A stretch of DNA of 64,000 nt from Actinobacteria bacterium IMCC26077 (GTDB lineage Bacteria > Actinomycetota > Actinomycetes > Nanopelagicales > Nanopelagicaceae), in assembly GCA_002284915.1 (NCBI GenBank), contig CP015606.1:1487613-1551612 (forward strand), written 5' to 3'. Every line of letters begins with the position of its first letter. The stretch's first letter is position 1. Positions 29,030-39,000 of the stretch are shown here, one piece after another. The notes below the pieces were generated by a model that saw only the letters and a program-made list of their open reading frames with translations, ran no database searches and had not been told where the DNA came from. The translations under genes and the position numbers were made by a program.

Positions 29030-30112
29030 TCAACTTGCCGCGAGACGACTTGCCTTGTCCGCATCGATCAAAGCTTGAATGACTGGATCTAATTCGCCAT
29101 CGAGAACCACATTTAAATTATTGGATTTGAAATTAACTCGATGATCGCTCAACCGATTTTCCGGGAAATTGTAGGTACGAATTCGCTCACTTCGATCGAC
29201 GGTACGTACCTGGCTCTTACGCTCAGCGGCCGCTGCCGCTTCCTGTGCTTCAACTGCAGCAGCAAGAAGTCGCGCCCGCAGAATTCGAAGGGCTGATTCC
29301 TTATTCTGAAGTTGGCTCTTCTCGTTCTGACACGAGACGACGATGCCGGTCGGTATATGCGTTAACCGAACTGCGCTATCGGTGGTGTTTACACTCTGGC
29401 CACCAGGTCCGCTCGATCGGTAAACATCAACGCGAACATCATTCATATTCAATTCGACATCAATCTCATCTGCTTCAGGGAGGACCAAAACTCCTGCTGC
29501 AGAGGTGTGGATTCGACCTTGGGATTCCGTCTCTGGAACTCGCTGCACCCGATGGACGCCACCTTCAAATTTCAATTTGGCGTATGGAGTGCGTCCTGGC
29601 TCAGGTACACCTTTGCTCTTTATCGCCACCGATACATCTTTGTAACCACCGAGGTCGCTCTCGGTCGCATCGATAATCTCGGCTTTCCACCCTTGAGTCT
29701 CGGCATAACGTAGATACATCCGAAGTAAGTCGCCAGCGAAGAGAGCCGACTCTTCACCACCGGCACCTGCTTTGATTTCGAGAATGACATCGCGATCATC
29801 GTTGGGATCCCGTGGTAGGAGTAATTCTTCAAGCGCCTGCGCAGCTTCTTCTTCCAAACTTTCAAGCGCTGGGATTTCAGAGGCGAATGTCTCATCCTCT
29901 TTAGCGAGTTCGCGCGCTGCATCGAGGTCCTCGTTGGCAGTTCGCCAACGTTTATATCCTGCGACGATTGGCCCTAACTGGGCATAACGCTTTCCCAGTT
30001 GACGAGCTTTTCCACTATCGCCATGAATTGCTGGATCGGCCAATTGCGCTTCGATTGCGCCATGTTCAGCGACAAGATCATCTGCGCTCGCAAATCGATC
30101 ACTCGCGGACAT
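29030..30112 (-). CDS. prfA: Peptide chain release factor 1
   Basis: A 360-residue class I release factor reading UAA and UAG. The stop-codon recognition tripeptide PxT appears as PET in [17 protein letters not shown], and the peptidyl-hydrolysis GGQ lies in [17 protein letters not shown]. The ATG at 30110-30112 has a GGAGG site 7 nt upstream; the longer in-frame start is rejected because it runs through the rpmE terminator. Confidence 0.96.
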   Translation of the reverse strand: MSASDRFASADDLVAEHGAIEAQLADPAIHGDSGKARQLGKRYAQLGPIVAGYKRWRTANEDLDAARELAKEDETFASEIPALESLEEEAAQALEELLLPRDPNDDRDVILEIKAGAGGEESALFAGDLLRMYLRYAETQGWKAEIIDATESDLGGYKDVSVAIKSKGVPEPGRTPYAKLKFEGGVHRVQRVPETESQGRIHTSAAGVLVLPEADEIDVELNMNDVRVDVYRSSGPGGQSVNTTDSAVRLTHIPTGIVVSCQNEKSQLQNKESALRILRARLLAAAVEAQEAAAAAERKSQVRTVDRSERIRTYNFPENRLSDHRVNFKSNNLNVVLDGELDPVIQALIDADKASRLAAS

Positions 30113-30127
30113 CACTAGCCTCCAATG

Positions 30128-30170
30128 AAAAAACCGCACCAGCCTGCAATCGCAGGCGAGGGTGCGGTTT
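30128..30170 (-). terminator. Intrinsic terminator after rpmE
   Basis: On the minus strand AAACCGCACC pairs with GGTGCGGTTT around an inner GCCTGC/GCAGGC stem, followed by six U. It separates the rpmE transcript from prfA, whose ribosome-binding site lies just downstream. Confidence 0.85.
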
Positions 30171-30178
30171 ACCTAAAG

Positions 30179-30397
30179 TTACTTTTTGTTTGCTGATTTC
30201 TTCAAACGCTCTTCGAAGCGAGCTACCCGACCACCGGTGTCGAGGATTCGCTGCTTACCTGTATAGAACGGGTGGCAGACCGAGCAGACATCGACTGAAA
30301 TCGCGCCGCTCTTCGCCGTTGAACGAGTAGTAAAAGTTTCACCGCATGAGCAGGAGACCGTGGTCTCTACATACTCTGGATGGATCTCAGCCTTCAT
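30179..30397 (-). CDS. rpmE: Ribosomal protein L31, zinc-binding form
   Basis: A 72-residue large-subunit protein. [13 protein letters not shown] and [14 protein letters not shown] supply the four Cys of the zinc-binding (C+) version. The start is the ATG of MKAEIHPEY with a GGAG site upstream. It lies between rho and prfA, as in many actinobacteria. Confidence 0.96.
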   Translation of the reverse strand: MKAEIHPEYVETTVSCSCGETFTTRSTAKSGAISVDVCSVCHPFYTGKQRILDTGGRVARFEERLKKSANKK

Positions 30398-30545
30398 GAT
30401 TCTGCTCCATTTCCTCTTCGCTGGGTCGGAGTCGGAGCGTTGCGCCGACCACCGTGAACCAGCAAGTGGGGACTTGCCTTGAGAGGAAAAGGGTACCGAT
30501 GGGGCTCCCAATGAGCTAATTGCTCGGGGAACCCGCCCAATTGGG

Positions 30546-32213
30546 CTATTTGTCGCCGTCAGTTCCTGGTCCGACGGTGGTCTTCTGGACCTGCATCAAG
30601 AATTCCACGTTGGACTTGGTCCCCTTCATCTTCTCAAGGAGAAGTTCAAGGGCCTGTTGTGGATCCAGTGCATGGAGAACGCGACGAAGCTTCCAAACGA
30701 TATTCAACTCTTCAGCGCCCATGAGGATCTCTTCTTTACGGGTACCCGAAGCATCGACATCCACTGCAGGGAAGATTCGCTTATCTGCCATTCGTCGATC
30801 GAGCTTGAGCTCCATATTTCCGGTGCCTTTGAACTCTTCGAAGATCACTTCATCCATGCGCGAACCGGTGTCAATGAGCGCAGTGGCAAGAATCGTCAGC
30901 GAACCACCATCTTCGATATTGCGCGCTGCTCCAAAGAATTTCTTCGGTGGATAGAGCGCTGCAGAATCGACACCCCCCGAGAGGATTCGTCCGCTTGCTG
31001 GCGCTGCGATGTTGTAGGCGCGTCCAAGACGTGTAATCGAATCGAGCAACACGACTACATCGTGGCCAAGTTCAACTAAGCGCTTGGCCCGCTCAATCGC
31101 AAGCTCTGCAACAGTTGTGTGATCTTCCGCTGGTCGATCAAAAGTTGAGGAGATTACCTCGCCCTTTACCGAGCGCTGCATGTCGGTCACTTCTTCAGGA
31201 CGTTCATCAACAAGGACGACCATAAGGTGACACTCTGGATTATTTGTCGTAATCGCATTTGCAATCGATTGCAGCACCATCGTCTTACCAGCTTTTGGTG
31301 GCGAGACAATCAATCCACGTTGTCCCTTTCCGATAGGTGCAATCAAGTCGATGACTCGAGTAGTCAAGACATTTGGCAGCGTTTCAAGACGAAGACGCTC
31401 TTGTGGGTAAAGTGGAGTGAGCTTGTTAAATTCGACGCGATCGCGTGACTCATCTGGATCCATGCCATTGATGGTGTCAAGACGAATCAGCGCATTGAAC
31501 TTCTCACGACGCTCGCCTTCGCGTGGCTCACGTACCGCTCCGGTGATGACATCGCCCTTGCGGAGCGCATATCGGCGCACCTGTTGCATCGAGACATAGA
31601 CATCATTCGGGCTCGGAAGGTAGCCCGCCGTCCGGACGAATGCGTAATTTTCAAGGATGTCGAGTAGACCACCGACTGGGATCAACACATCATCCTCGCG
31701 AATAGTCATATCGCGCTCGTTGCGATCTCCACGATCTCCGCGGTCGCGGTGGCGGTCACGACGGCCACCATCTCGATCACCACGATCGCCACGATCTCCG
31801 CGGTCGCGGTGGCGGTCACGACGACCACCATCTCGATCGCCTCGATCGCCACGGTCATTTCGATCACCACGGTCGCTGCGGTTGGACGAGCTCTCGCTAC
31901 TACCCTCGCTCGAATCATCCTCTTGGGAGTCAGAATCATCGCCACTGTCGGAATCTTGGTTTCGGTTAGATTTGCTCTCTTTACGGCGCTCTTCGCGCTC
32001 TTGTTGGCGCTCTAATTGGCGAGCCTCTCTCTCCTTTGCTGCTGCGGCGCGATTTGCTGCCTGAAGGTCTGCGATCGCCTGAACTAGGTCTCCCTTAGCT
32101 AACTTTGCGGCGCCTTCAATCCCCAACTGGGTAGCGACTTTGCGCAGTTCTGGAAGGAGCATGGCGGATAGATCGCCAGCAGGCTTTGCTTTTCGAGTAC
32201 TTACTTCACTCAC
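30546..32213 (-). CDS. rho: Transcription termination factor Rho
   Basis: A 555-residue hexameric RNA helicase. The N-terminal Rho domain ([18 protein letters not shown], residues 15-50) is followed by a disordered insert (about 65-170) rich in Arg, Asp, Gly and Ser with two exact 20-residue repeats, typical in kind of actinobacterial Rho. Then come the RNA-binding fold and the ATPase core with [12 protein letters not shown] as P-loop and [13 protein letters not shown]. The start is GTG (32211-32213). A 229-bp leader precedes it. Disordered Rho inserts bind RNA and can promote condensation; that is family knowledge. Confidence 0.97.
   Translation of the reverse strand: MSEVSTRKAKPAGDLSAMLLPELRKVATQLGIEGAAKLAKGDLVQAIADLQAANRAAAAKEREARQLERQQEREERRKESKSNRNQDSDSGDDSDSQEDDSSEGSSESSSNRSDRGDRNDRGDRGDRDGGRRDRHRDRGDRGDRGDRDGGRRDRHRDRGDRGDRNERDMTIREDDVLIPVGGLLDILENYAFVRTAGYLPSPNDVYVSMQQVRRYALRKGDVITGAVREPREGERREKFNALIRLDTINGMDPDESRDRVEFNKLTPLYPQERLRLETLPNVLTTRVIDLIAPIGKGQRGLIVSPPKAGKTMVLQSIANAITTNNPECHLMVVLVDERPEEVTDMQRSVKGEVISSTFDRPAEDHTTVAELAIERAKRLVELGHDVVVLLDSITRLGRAYNIAAPASGRILSGGVDSAALYPPKKFFGAARNIEDGGSLTILATALIDTGSRMDEVIFEEFKGTGNMELKLDRRMADKRIFPAVDVDASGTRKEEILMGAEELNIVWKLRRVLHALDPQQALELLLEKMKGTKSNVEFLMQVQKTTVGPGTDGDK
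31729..31848 (-). repeat. Two 60-bp tandem repeats inside rho
   Basis: Bases 31741-31800 and 31801-31860 match almost perfectly, and the match extends a further 14 bases to the left. It encodes two copies of a 20-residue [24 protein letters not shown] unit. The 20-codon period keeps the frame, so the copy number could vary without breaking Rho. Confidence 0.9.
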
Positions 32214-32442
32214 TATGCCTCATTCATTTTGATTTAAGTCGTGCACATGTCGCGCACTGGGTATTTATCTCGCTTGAGCTCGACTTCACATTTCAAAAAA
32301 GTATTGGGAAGGAAATCTTTAAGCGCCAATTGGATGATCTGGAACGTATCCCTAGCGAGGCCCTAAGGGTAACACCCCGATACCGGCATCAGGCAAATCG
32401 AACTAGACCGCAAACGGGCTCACCCTGACTATTTGCGGGCTA
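32214..32442 (-). promoter_or_regulatory. rho leader with hairpins
   Basis: A 229-bp non-coding leader between thrB and rho, long for this window. On the minus strand it holds CCGCAAA..TTTGCGG (32408-32438) and a CCCTTAG..CTAGGG hairpin near 32350-32370, then an AT-rich segment (32260-32300) that may contain the promoter. No clear U-tract follows the hairpins. Autoregulation of rho through its leader is known elsewhere; here it is only a possibility. Confidence 0.35.
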
Positions 32443-33372
32443 CTAGCCGTTATAAACGTGGGCGCCTTGGGCGCTTACCCCGACAATCCGGGCGGTGAAA
32501 GCACCTGCGCCAGCGCGGGCGATCTCCTGCGCATCTGCGAGCGTGCCCGCATGGAGCGCAAGGACAGTGGGGCCAGAACCAGAGATGAAGGCAGCAACTC
32601 CTGCTTCACGCAAGGTCATCATTAATTCGTAACTTTTTGGCATTTGGCTCTGTCGATAGAACTGATGAATGCGATCTTCAGTACCGGCGAAAAGTAACTC
32701 TGGTTTTCGTGATAACGCTTCAACCATCAATGTGCTCCGTGAGATGTTTACCGCGGCATCAATATGCGGAACCGATTCAGGTAGTAACGCGCGCGCCTTT
32801 TTTGTCGCTACCTCCGCTGAGCTATTTGGGATAAAAGCTATTGCCATTATCCGTAAATCTACTGGGATGGAGATTGCTTTCCCCGATCCGTCTTCGACCC
32901 AGGCAATCGTCGCACCACCGTGAAAAGCTGCTGCAACATTGTCGGGGTGGCCCTCAATCTCAGTGGCGAGCGCAAGGAGATCTTTATCATTCAATCGTTC
33001 TGTGCCAGAGATAACTAAGGAACGAGCAAGAACGAGCCCACCAACTATCGCGCTCGATGATGAACCCAAACCGCGTCCGTGTGGAATGGCATTGAGTGCA
33101 CGTAGCGCCAATCCACGAGGGCGACCGCCCATGTGATCAAAGGCAGCATTCATCGAAGCGATAACTAAATTCTTCTCATCTTTGCGGAGCGTTTGCGCGC
33201 CCTCGCCAGCTATCTCAACATCAAGGCCTGGCTCATCGAGCACCTGCGCGGCGTAGCCGTCATAAATTTCCAATGCCAAACCCAGGCAATCGAATCCCGC
33301 TCCTAGATTGGCGCTTGTCGCCGGAACGCGAATGGTGACGGGAGTTGCACGAAAAGTCGGACGTGACACCAT
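32443..33372 (-). CDS. thrB: Homoserine kinase
   Basis: A 309-residue GHMP kinase. PATSANLGAGFDCLGLAL is the N-terminal GHMP motif, PHGRGLGSSSSAIVGG the phosphate loop, and FISGSGPTVLAL the C-terminal glycine motif. It phosphorylates homoserine for threonine synthase. Its ATG shares one base with the thrC stop (TAATG), so hom, thrC and thrB form one translationally coupled operon. Confidence 0.96.
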   Translation of the reverse strand: MVSRPTFRATPVTIRVPATSANLGAGFDCLGLALEIYDGYAAQVLDEPGLDVEIAGEGAQTLRKDEKNLVIASMNAAFDHMGGRPRGLALRALNAIPHGRGLGSSSSAIVGGLVLARSLVISGTERLNDKDLLALATEIEGHPDNVAAAFHGGATIAWVEDGSGKAISIPVDLRIMAIAFIPNSSAEVATKKARALLPESVPHIDAAVNISRSTLMVEALSRKPELLFAGTEDRIHQFYRQSQMPKSYELMMTLREAGVAAFISGSGPTVLALHAGTLADAQEIARAGAGAFTARIVGVSAQGAHVYNG

Positions 33373-34445
33373 TATGAGAGCTCCAAAACTTTGGCTGCCT
33401 CGCTAAGGGAGACTGGGATAACAATAGGGTCAGCCGATCCCTCAAGCGCCCACTGCACATCCTTTAACCCATTGCCGGTGACGGTAATAACAATCCGCTG
33501 TCCGCTCGGTAATCGTCCAGCAGCCTTAGATTTAAGTAAGCCAGCAAGTCCAGCTGCCGACGATGGTTCGCAGAATATTCCCTCACTACCAGCTATCAAT
33601 CTGTATGCGCTCAAGATCTCTTCATCGCTCACTGATTCAATTCGACCGCGAGATTGATCGCGTGCCGCCTCTGCCTCTTTCCAGGATGCTGGGTTTCCGA
33701 TACGAATCGCGGTGGCAATGGTCTCTGGTTTCTCGACAATGGCACCGCGAACAATAGGCGCAGCGCCCTCTGCTTGGAAGCCCCACATTTGTGGGAGTGA
33801 CTTTGCGATTCGATCGCGATGATATTCCTGATAGCCCATCCAATATGCAGTGATGTTTCCGGCATTACCTACCGGAAGCGCATGAATATCTGGAGCTAAA
33901 CCAAGGGTGTCGATGATTTCAAAAGCTGCAGTCTTCTGTCCCTGCAAACGATATGGGTTAACTGAGTTGACCAATGCGACGGGATAGTTCTCGGCTAGCT
34001 GACGCGCAAGGGTGAGGCAATCATCGAAATTTCCATCTACTTGCAAGAGCTTGGCGCCATGGATGACCGCCTGTGCCAACTTGCCCATAGCGATCTTTCC
34101 TTGCGGAACTAATACCGCCGGGATCATTCCTGCTTTCGTTGCATAAGCGGCGGCGCTGGCACTTGTGTTACCAGTTGATGCACAGACCACGACCTTCGCA
34201 CCATCTTCGGCAGCCTTGCTCATCGCCATGGTCATGCCGCGATCTTTAAAAGAACCAGTTGGGTTCGAACCTTCAACCTTGACCCAGACCTCGCCTGCCA
34301 ACATTTCGGAGAGCACGCTGGCATAGACCAGTGGAGTCCCACCCTCATTAAGGGTGACTATCGGAGTCTTTGACGTAATCGGCAACCGATGGCGATACTC
34401 ATTGATAACACCGCGCCATGGCCGCGCCTGTTTCTTTCCAAACAT
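33372..34445 (-). CDS. thrC: Threonine synthase
   Basis: A 357-residue PLP enzyme of the short threonine synthase class. [17 protein letters not shown] carries the Schiff-base Lys, and [17 protein letters not shown] and PVGNAGN bind the cofactor phosphate. It converts phosphohomoserine to threonine. Start and stop each overlap a neighbour by one base. Confidence 0.96.
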   Translation of the reverse strand: MFGKKQARPWRGVINEYRHRLPITSKTPIVTLNEGGTPLVYASVLSEMLAGEVWVKVEGSNPTGSFKDRGMTMAMSKAAEDGAKVVVCASTGNTSASAAAYATKAGMIPAVLVPQGKIAMGKLAQAVIHGAKLLQVDGNFDDCLTLARQLAENYPVALVNSVNPYRLQGQKTAAFEIIDTLGLAPDIHALPVGNAGNITAYWMGYQEYHRDRIAKSLPQMWGFQAEGAAPIVRGAIVEKPETIATAIRIGNPASWKEAEAARDQSRGRIESVSDEEILSAYRLIAGSEGIFCEPSSAAGLAGLLKSKAAGRLPSGQRIVITVTGNGLKDVQWALEGSADPIVIPVSLSEAAKVLELS

Positions 34446-35764
34446 CAGAAGTTGCCACCTTCTACTCTGATTACGCTCTCAACAGAGCGAACAGTATCCA
34501 ACTTACGCAAGCCCGCTACCGTTTCGGCGAGCGCAGCATCAGTGGCTGTGTGGGTTACAACGATCAATTCAGCCTGCGCCCCACGTCCATCCTGTCTAAC
34601 AGTCTGGATCGAGACCGAATGCGATGAGAAGACATTTGCAACCGACGCCAAGACTCCAGGTCGATCGTTGACATTTAATCGAATCAAATAACGCGTCATG
34701 GTTTGACCCATAGGAGCTATCTCGCGTTCGGCGTAAGTGCTCTCTTTCGGACCTAATCCACCAATCACTTTATGGCGAGCAACCGCGACGAGATCGCCAA
34801 GTACTGCAGAGGCGGTAGGTGCGCCACCTGCGCCCCGACCATAGAACATCAACTCCCCCGCAGCTTCAGCTTCAACGAAGACTGCATTAAAAGAGTCGCG
34901 CACTGCTGCTAAAGGGTGCGAATTAGGAACGAGCGCAGGATGGACTCGAACTGCAATTCGACCATCGCGAGTCAATTCTGCGATAGCCAGAAGTTTGACG
35001 ACATGTTCCATCTCCGTTGCGATGCGGACGATGTCAGAGGTAATACCAGATATTCCTTCGCGATAGACATCGCTGCCACTCACGCGCGAGTGGAATGCCA
35101 AACTTGCCAGGATTGATGCTTTGGCGGCGGCATCAAAGCCTTCGATATCTGCAGTGGGATCAGCTTCAGCATATCCGAGCGCTTGCGCCTCTTTGAGTGC
35201 GCTCTCGAAAGAGATGTCATGGTTAGACATTTGGCTGAGGATGTAATTAGTAGTGCCATTGACGATACCCATCACGCGCGCAACGTGATCTCCCGCTAAG
35301 GAATCACGAAGTGGGCGAATGATTGGAATCGCACCAGCAACTGCAGCTTCAAAATATAGATCGACATTGTTATTCGCTGCAGCTTCAAAAAGTTCGCCAC
35401 CATGTTGCGCGAGCAAGGCTTTGTTCGCAGTGACTACTGATTTGCCAGAGTTCAGTGCAGCAAGGATCAGAGTTCTCGCCGGCTCAATTCCCCCAATGAC
35501 TTCGATGATGACATCGATGGCGGGATCGCTCACAACAGCGTTGGCATCTACCGTAACCAACACGCCAGATTTCACCAATCGCTCAAGTTCAGGGCGCGCT
35601 TTCTTGGCATCGCTGACTGCAACAGACTTCAAAACCAGATTAGTTCCAGCGCGCGCCGCAAGATCATCATGGCCAGCTACGAGCTGTGCTGCCACGCTGC
35701 TACCTACCGAGCCAGCGCCGAGCAGGCCGATTGCTAATGAGCGTTTTGCTGGTTCATTTCCCAC
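34445..35764 (-). CDS. hom: Homoserine dehydrogenase
   Basis: A 439-residue enzyme. [13 protein letters not shown] is the NAD(P)-binding loop, [11 protein letters not shown] and [11 protein letters not shown] the catalytic region (with the Lys of [19 protein letters not shown]), and the last 80 residues ([27 protein letters not shown]) form an ACT domain that usually gives threonine feedback inhibition. It is not fused to aspartokinase. The start is GTG with GGGAGAG upstream; lysA ends 47 bp before it. Confidence 0.96.
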   Translation of the reverse strand: MGNEPAKRSLAIGLLGAGSVGSSVAAQLVAGHDDLAARAGTNLVLKSVAVSDAKKARPELERLVKSGVLVTVDANAVVSDPAIDVIIEVIGGIEPARTLILAALNSGKSVVTANKALLAQHGGELFEAAANNNVDLYFEAAVAGAIPIIRPLRDSLAGDHVARVMGIVNGTTNYILSQMSNHDISFESALKEAQALGYAEADPTADIEGFDAAAKASILASLAFHSRVSGSDVYREGISGITSDIVRIATEMEHVVKLLAIAELTRDGRIAVRVHPALVPNSHPLAAVRDSFNAVFVEAEAAGELMFYGRGAGGAPTASAVLGDLVAVARHKVIGGLGPKESTYAEREIAPMGQTMTRYLIRLNVNDRPGVLASVANVFSSHSVSIQTVRQDGRGAQAELIVVTHTATDAALAETVAGLRKLDTVRSVESVIRVEGGNF

Positions 35765-35811
35765 TGTCTAACTCTCCCACATCCGAGCTGGTGGGCGATG
35801 AATCTGCGCCG

Positions 35812-37158
35812 CTATCCCTCTTCGAGAGCCAACAAATCCGAGATTTTCTCCCGTCGGATGATGATCTTTGCCGCACCATCGCGCACGGCAATCACGGGTG
35901 GACGCAAGATATGGTTGTAATTACTTGCCAAACTTCTTCCGTACGCCCCGGTCGCTGGTATCGCGAGCACATCACCCGGGACTAAATCACTAGGTAGCGC
36001 GATATCTCGAATGATGATGTCACCAGTCTCGCAATGTTTACCGACCAACCGTGAAGAGGTCAGCGGTGCTGAAGATATTCGATTGGCAAGAACAGCTGAA
36101 TATTGCGCACCATATAGTGATGGTCGGATGTTATCGCTCATGCCACCATCGACTGAGATATATGTCCGCGTCTTACCATCTTCGAGGACGACATCTTTAA
36201 CTGTCCCTATTTGATAGAGGGTGACCATCGAAGGACCGACGATTGCTCTTCCGGGTTCGATTGCTATTGCTGGGATATTGATTTCAAATTTCGCACATTG
36301 CGTAACGAGAGCGTGGTGAATTTTCTCGAGAACCAACTCCACATCCATCGGATCATCGCCATCAACATAGGAAATTCCAAAACCACCACCGAAATCGAGG
36401 TGATCAAGTTCGATGCCATGCGACTTTTTCAGATCGGCAATGAACTTCACCAAACGTTCAATCGCTAGAATGAAGCTCGCATCATCGAATATCTGAGAGC
36501 CGATATGACAGTGCACGCCTTCTAATTTGATATTCGCAGCGTTGATTGCAGTAACAGCGGCGAGCATTGCTGCTCCGCTTGCAATTGAGAAGCCGAATTT
36601 CACATCCTCATGAGCCGTCGCAATAGATTCGTGAGTATGTGCCGAAATTCCCGGAGTCAGGCGGAGCAAGATTGACTGGCGCTTGCCCAACTTGCCCGCA
36701 ATCGAGTTAATTCGATCGAGTTCAATCAAAGAATCAGCAACGATGAAGCGAACGCCCACCTTGATTGCTTCTTCAATCTCCTCGAGCGACTTATTATTTC
36801 CATGAACTTCGATGCGACTTGGCGGAAATTTAGCCGCAAGTGCAACTGCTAGTTCGCCGCCGGTACAAACATCGATACTTAATCCATCAGCAGCCAACCA
36901 TTTGCTCGTCGCTATTGAAGTGAAGGCTTTACTTGCGTAGTAGACGTGTGCATTCTCACCAAAAAACTTATGCATCGCATCGCGAAACTTGATTGCACGG
37001 GCGCGGAAGTCTGCCTCATCCAAAATAAATGCTGGTGTTCCAAAATCAGCCACCAGCTGAGATGACTTGATGCCACCAATTGTTAATTCGCCAGACTTCT
37101 CCCACTGACTGGCGTTCGCAGGCCAGATCGCAGGATTTAGTCGAGATGATTCAGCCAT
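35812..37158 (-). CDS. lysA: Diaminopimelate decarboxylase
   Basis: A 448-residue fold-III PLP enzyme that turns meso-diaminopimelate into lysine. VYYASKAFTS holds the PLP Lys, with HCHIGSQI, GGGFGISY, EPGRAIVG and HCETGDII (the catalytic Cys motif). The ATG shares a base with the argS stop. It presumably belongs to the same transcript as hom-thrC-thrB. Confidence 0.96.
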   Translation of the reverse strand: MAESSRLNPAIWPANASQWEKSGELTIGGIKSSQLVADFGTPAFILDEADFRARAIKFRDAMHKFFGENAHVYYASKAFTSIATSKWLAADGLSIDVCTGGELAVALAAKFPPSRIEVHGNNKSLEEIEEAIKVGVRFIVADSLIELDRINSIAGKLGKRQSILLRLTPGISAHTHESIATAHEDVKFGFSIASGAAMLAAVTAINAANIKLEGVHCHIGSQIFDDASFILAIERLVKFIADLKKSHGIELDHLDFGGGFGISYVDGDDPMDVELVLEKIHHALVTQCAKFEINIPAIAIEPGRAIVGPSMVTLYQIGTVKDVVLEDGKTRTYISVDGGMSDNIRPSLYGAQYSAVLANRISSAPLTSSRLVGKHCETGDIIIRDIALPSDLVPGDVLAIPATGAYGRSLASNYNHILRPPVIAVRDGAAKIIIRREKISDLLALEEG

Positions 37159-38831
37159 TACATCCGCTCCGGTGCGCTCACGCCAAGAAGTTGAAGTCCA
37201 TTTGCGAGCAATTGTCGTGTTGCAGCACAGAGTAGCGCGCGCGAGGTGTGGAGCGCTTCGGGTTTCTCGCTACCCATAGGAAGTACGCGACAATCGTTGT
37301 AGAACCCATGGTAAAGGCCCGCAATCTCCTCTAAATATCGAGCAACCTTATGTGGGCCACGAACTTCAGCAGCGGTAAGCACCACTTGCGGGAATTGAGC
37401 TATCGCTCCCGCCAACTCATTCTCGCGTTTATGCACGAGCAACTCTTCACGGAACTCTTCTGGATCAAGTGATACGCCAAGCTCCTTAGCATTACGGAGG
37501 AGGGCGCTGATTCGCGCGTGTGCATATTGAACGTAGTAGACCGGATTATCGTTGGAATGCTTTTTCAATAAATCAACATCAAGTGTGAGTGGTGTATCTG
37601 TCGGATACCTACTCAAGGTGTACCGAGCTGCATCGACTCCTACCTTTTCGACTAGCTCCTCGAGCGTGATGATGGTTCCCGCTCGTTTCGAGAGCTTTAC
37701 CTCCTCGCCATTTTCGAAGATCTTCACCATCTGACCGATTAAGACTTCGATATTTTCCTCTGGATTATCCCCTGCGCATGCAACCAACGCTTTAAGCCGA
37801 CCTACGTATCCATGGTGATCTGCGCCTAGTAGGTAGATGCAAAGATCAAATCCGCGCGCACGTTTATCGAGATAGTAGGCAGTATCAGAGGTGAAGTAAG
37901 TTAACTCACCGTCAGCTTTAACGAGAACTCGATCTTTGTCATCGCCAAAATCTGTGGTTCGTAACCACGTGGCACCTTCGCTCTGAAATATATGCCCCTT
38001 ATCTTCAAGTCGCTGTGCAACGCTGGCGACTGCGCCAGAATCATGGAGCGACTTCTCGGAGTACCAAACGTCAAAATGCGTTCCAAATTTATCTAGAACA
38101 TCTCTCTGCTCTTGGAGTTGAAGGCGATATCCCGCCTCTTTGAAAGCGGCGAGCGCAGCTTCTCCCGTTTCATTCATGATTGCAGGATGTTGAGCGATAA
38201 TTGCTTGCGCTAAATCTGCAATGTAGCCACCGTGATAACCGTTCTCTGGAGTTGGCAGTCCATGAGCAGCGGCGTGTAGTGATGCAGCAAAGAGATCCAT
38301 CTGTGTGCCGCGATCATTGATATAGAACTCGCGTGTTACTTTCGCGCCCGCCGCAATGAGTACTCGAGCGATGGCATCGCCGACGGCAGCCCATCGCGTG
38401 TGCCCAAGATGGAGTGGCCCGGTGGGGTTGGCGCTAATAAATTCCAAGTTAATGGAGCGACCAGCAAGCGCGTTACCTTGTCCAAAAGCGGCACCTCGGG
38501 CAAGCACTTGGCGAACGATCGCCGCTTGTGACCCTTGGGTAAGGGTGATGTTGAGAAAACCAGGTCCGGCAATATCAACTTTCGCTATCCCTGGAAGGGC
38601 AGCGATCACTGGTGCGAAGTTTGATGCCAACTCGCGGGGATTTCTCCCGGCAGCCTTTGCCAACTGGAGCGCGATCGAGCTCGCATAATCTCCATGGTCA
38701 CGATTCTTTGGGCGCTCGAGCGGAAGGTGCTCCGGCAACGCCGCCGATTCAAGGCCCAAGGCGCCAGCCGAGCTGGCGATATGGCTCGCGATAGCGGCCA
38801 ATATCGCGCGGGCTAACTCCTCTGGATTCAC
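37158..38831 (-). CDS. argS: Arginyl-tRNA synthetase
   Basis: A 557-residue class I synthetase. It has an N-terminal Add-1 domain (ILAAIASHIASSAGALG onward), ANPTGPLHLGHTRWAAVGD as the HIGH motif, KLSKRAGT as the KMSKS motif, and a DALR anticodon-binding domain ending in LLGVSAPERM. I chose the GTG at 38829-38831 (VNPEELARAIL) over a GTG 45 nt earlier because a TAACCT box precedes it by 7 nt and homology begins there; GGAGG also overlaps the start very closely. Confidence 0.93.
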   Translation of the reverse strand: MNPEELARAILAAIASHIASSAGALGLESAALPEHLPLERPKNRDHGDYASSIALQLAKAAGRNPRELASNFAPVIAALPGIAKVDIAGPGFLNITLTQGSQAAIVRQVLARGAAFGQGNALAGRSINLEFISANPTGPLHLGHTRWAAVGDAIARVLIAAGAKVTREFYINDRGTQMDLFAASLHAAAHGLPTPENGYHGGYIADLAQAIIAQHPAIMNETGEAALAAFKEAGYRLQLQEQRDVLDKFGTHFDVWYSEKSLHDSGAVASVAQRLEDKGHIFQSEGATWLRTTDFGDDKDRVLVKADGELTYFTSDTAYYLDKRARGFDLCIYLLGADHHGYVGRLKALVACAGDNPEENIEVLIGQMVKIFENGEEVKLSKRAGTIITLEELVEKVGVDAARYTLSRYPTDTPLTLDVDLLKKHSNDNPVYYVQYAHARISALLRNAKELGVSLDPEEFREELLVHKRENELAGAIAQFPQVVLTAAEVRGPHKVARYLEEIAGLYHGFYNDCRVLPMGSEKPEALHTSRALLCAATRQLLANGLQLLGVSAPERM

Positions 38832-38838
38832 ACCTCCA

Positions 38839-38844
38839 AGGTTA
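38839..38844 (-). promoter_or_regulatory. Leaderless -10 hexamer for argS
   Basis: Minus-strand TAACCT followed by 7 nt and the GTG start. Confidence 0.4.
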
Positions 38845-38885
38845 TCGGCATTACCCTTAGCCAAGTAGCACGCCACTTATCTCAT

Positions 38886-38969
38886 GCGGGAGTGGTGAAA
38901 TGGCAGACACGCAGGTCTTAGGAACCTGTGACTTCGGTCGTGTGGGTTCAAGTCCCACCTCCCGCACCA
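38886..38969 (+). tRNA. tRNA-Leu (anticodon UAG)
   Basis: The acceptor GCGGGAG pairs with CTCCCGC, followed by encoded ACCA. The anticodon arm CAGGT-CTTAGGA-ACCTG gives anticodon TAG. The T-arm is GTGGGTTCAAGTCCCAC, and a variable arm of class II size (GACTTCGGTC) is present. It stands between argS and an MFS gene. Confidence 0.97.
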
Positions 38970-39000
38970 CAACTCAGATCGCAACTGATGGAGCCGCATC

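Noticed and set aside
31657..32064. Open frames antisense to the Rho insert (Ser/Arg-rich and Thr/Ile-rich)
   Set aside because: They are low-complexity shadows of the GC-rich repeat with no start signals and no family match.
32408..32438. Intrinsic terminator after thrB
   Set aside because: The hairpin has an 17-18 nt loop and no following U-tract on the minus strand.
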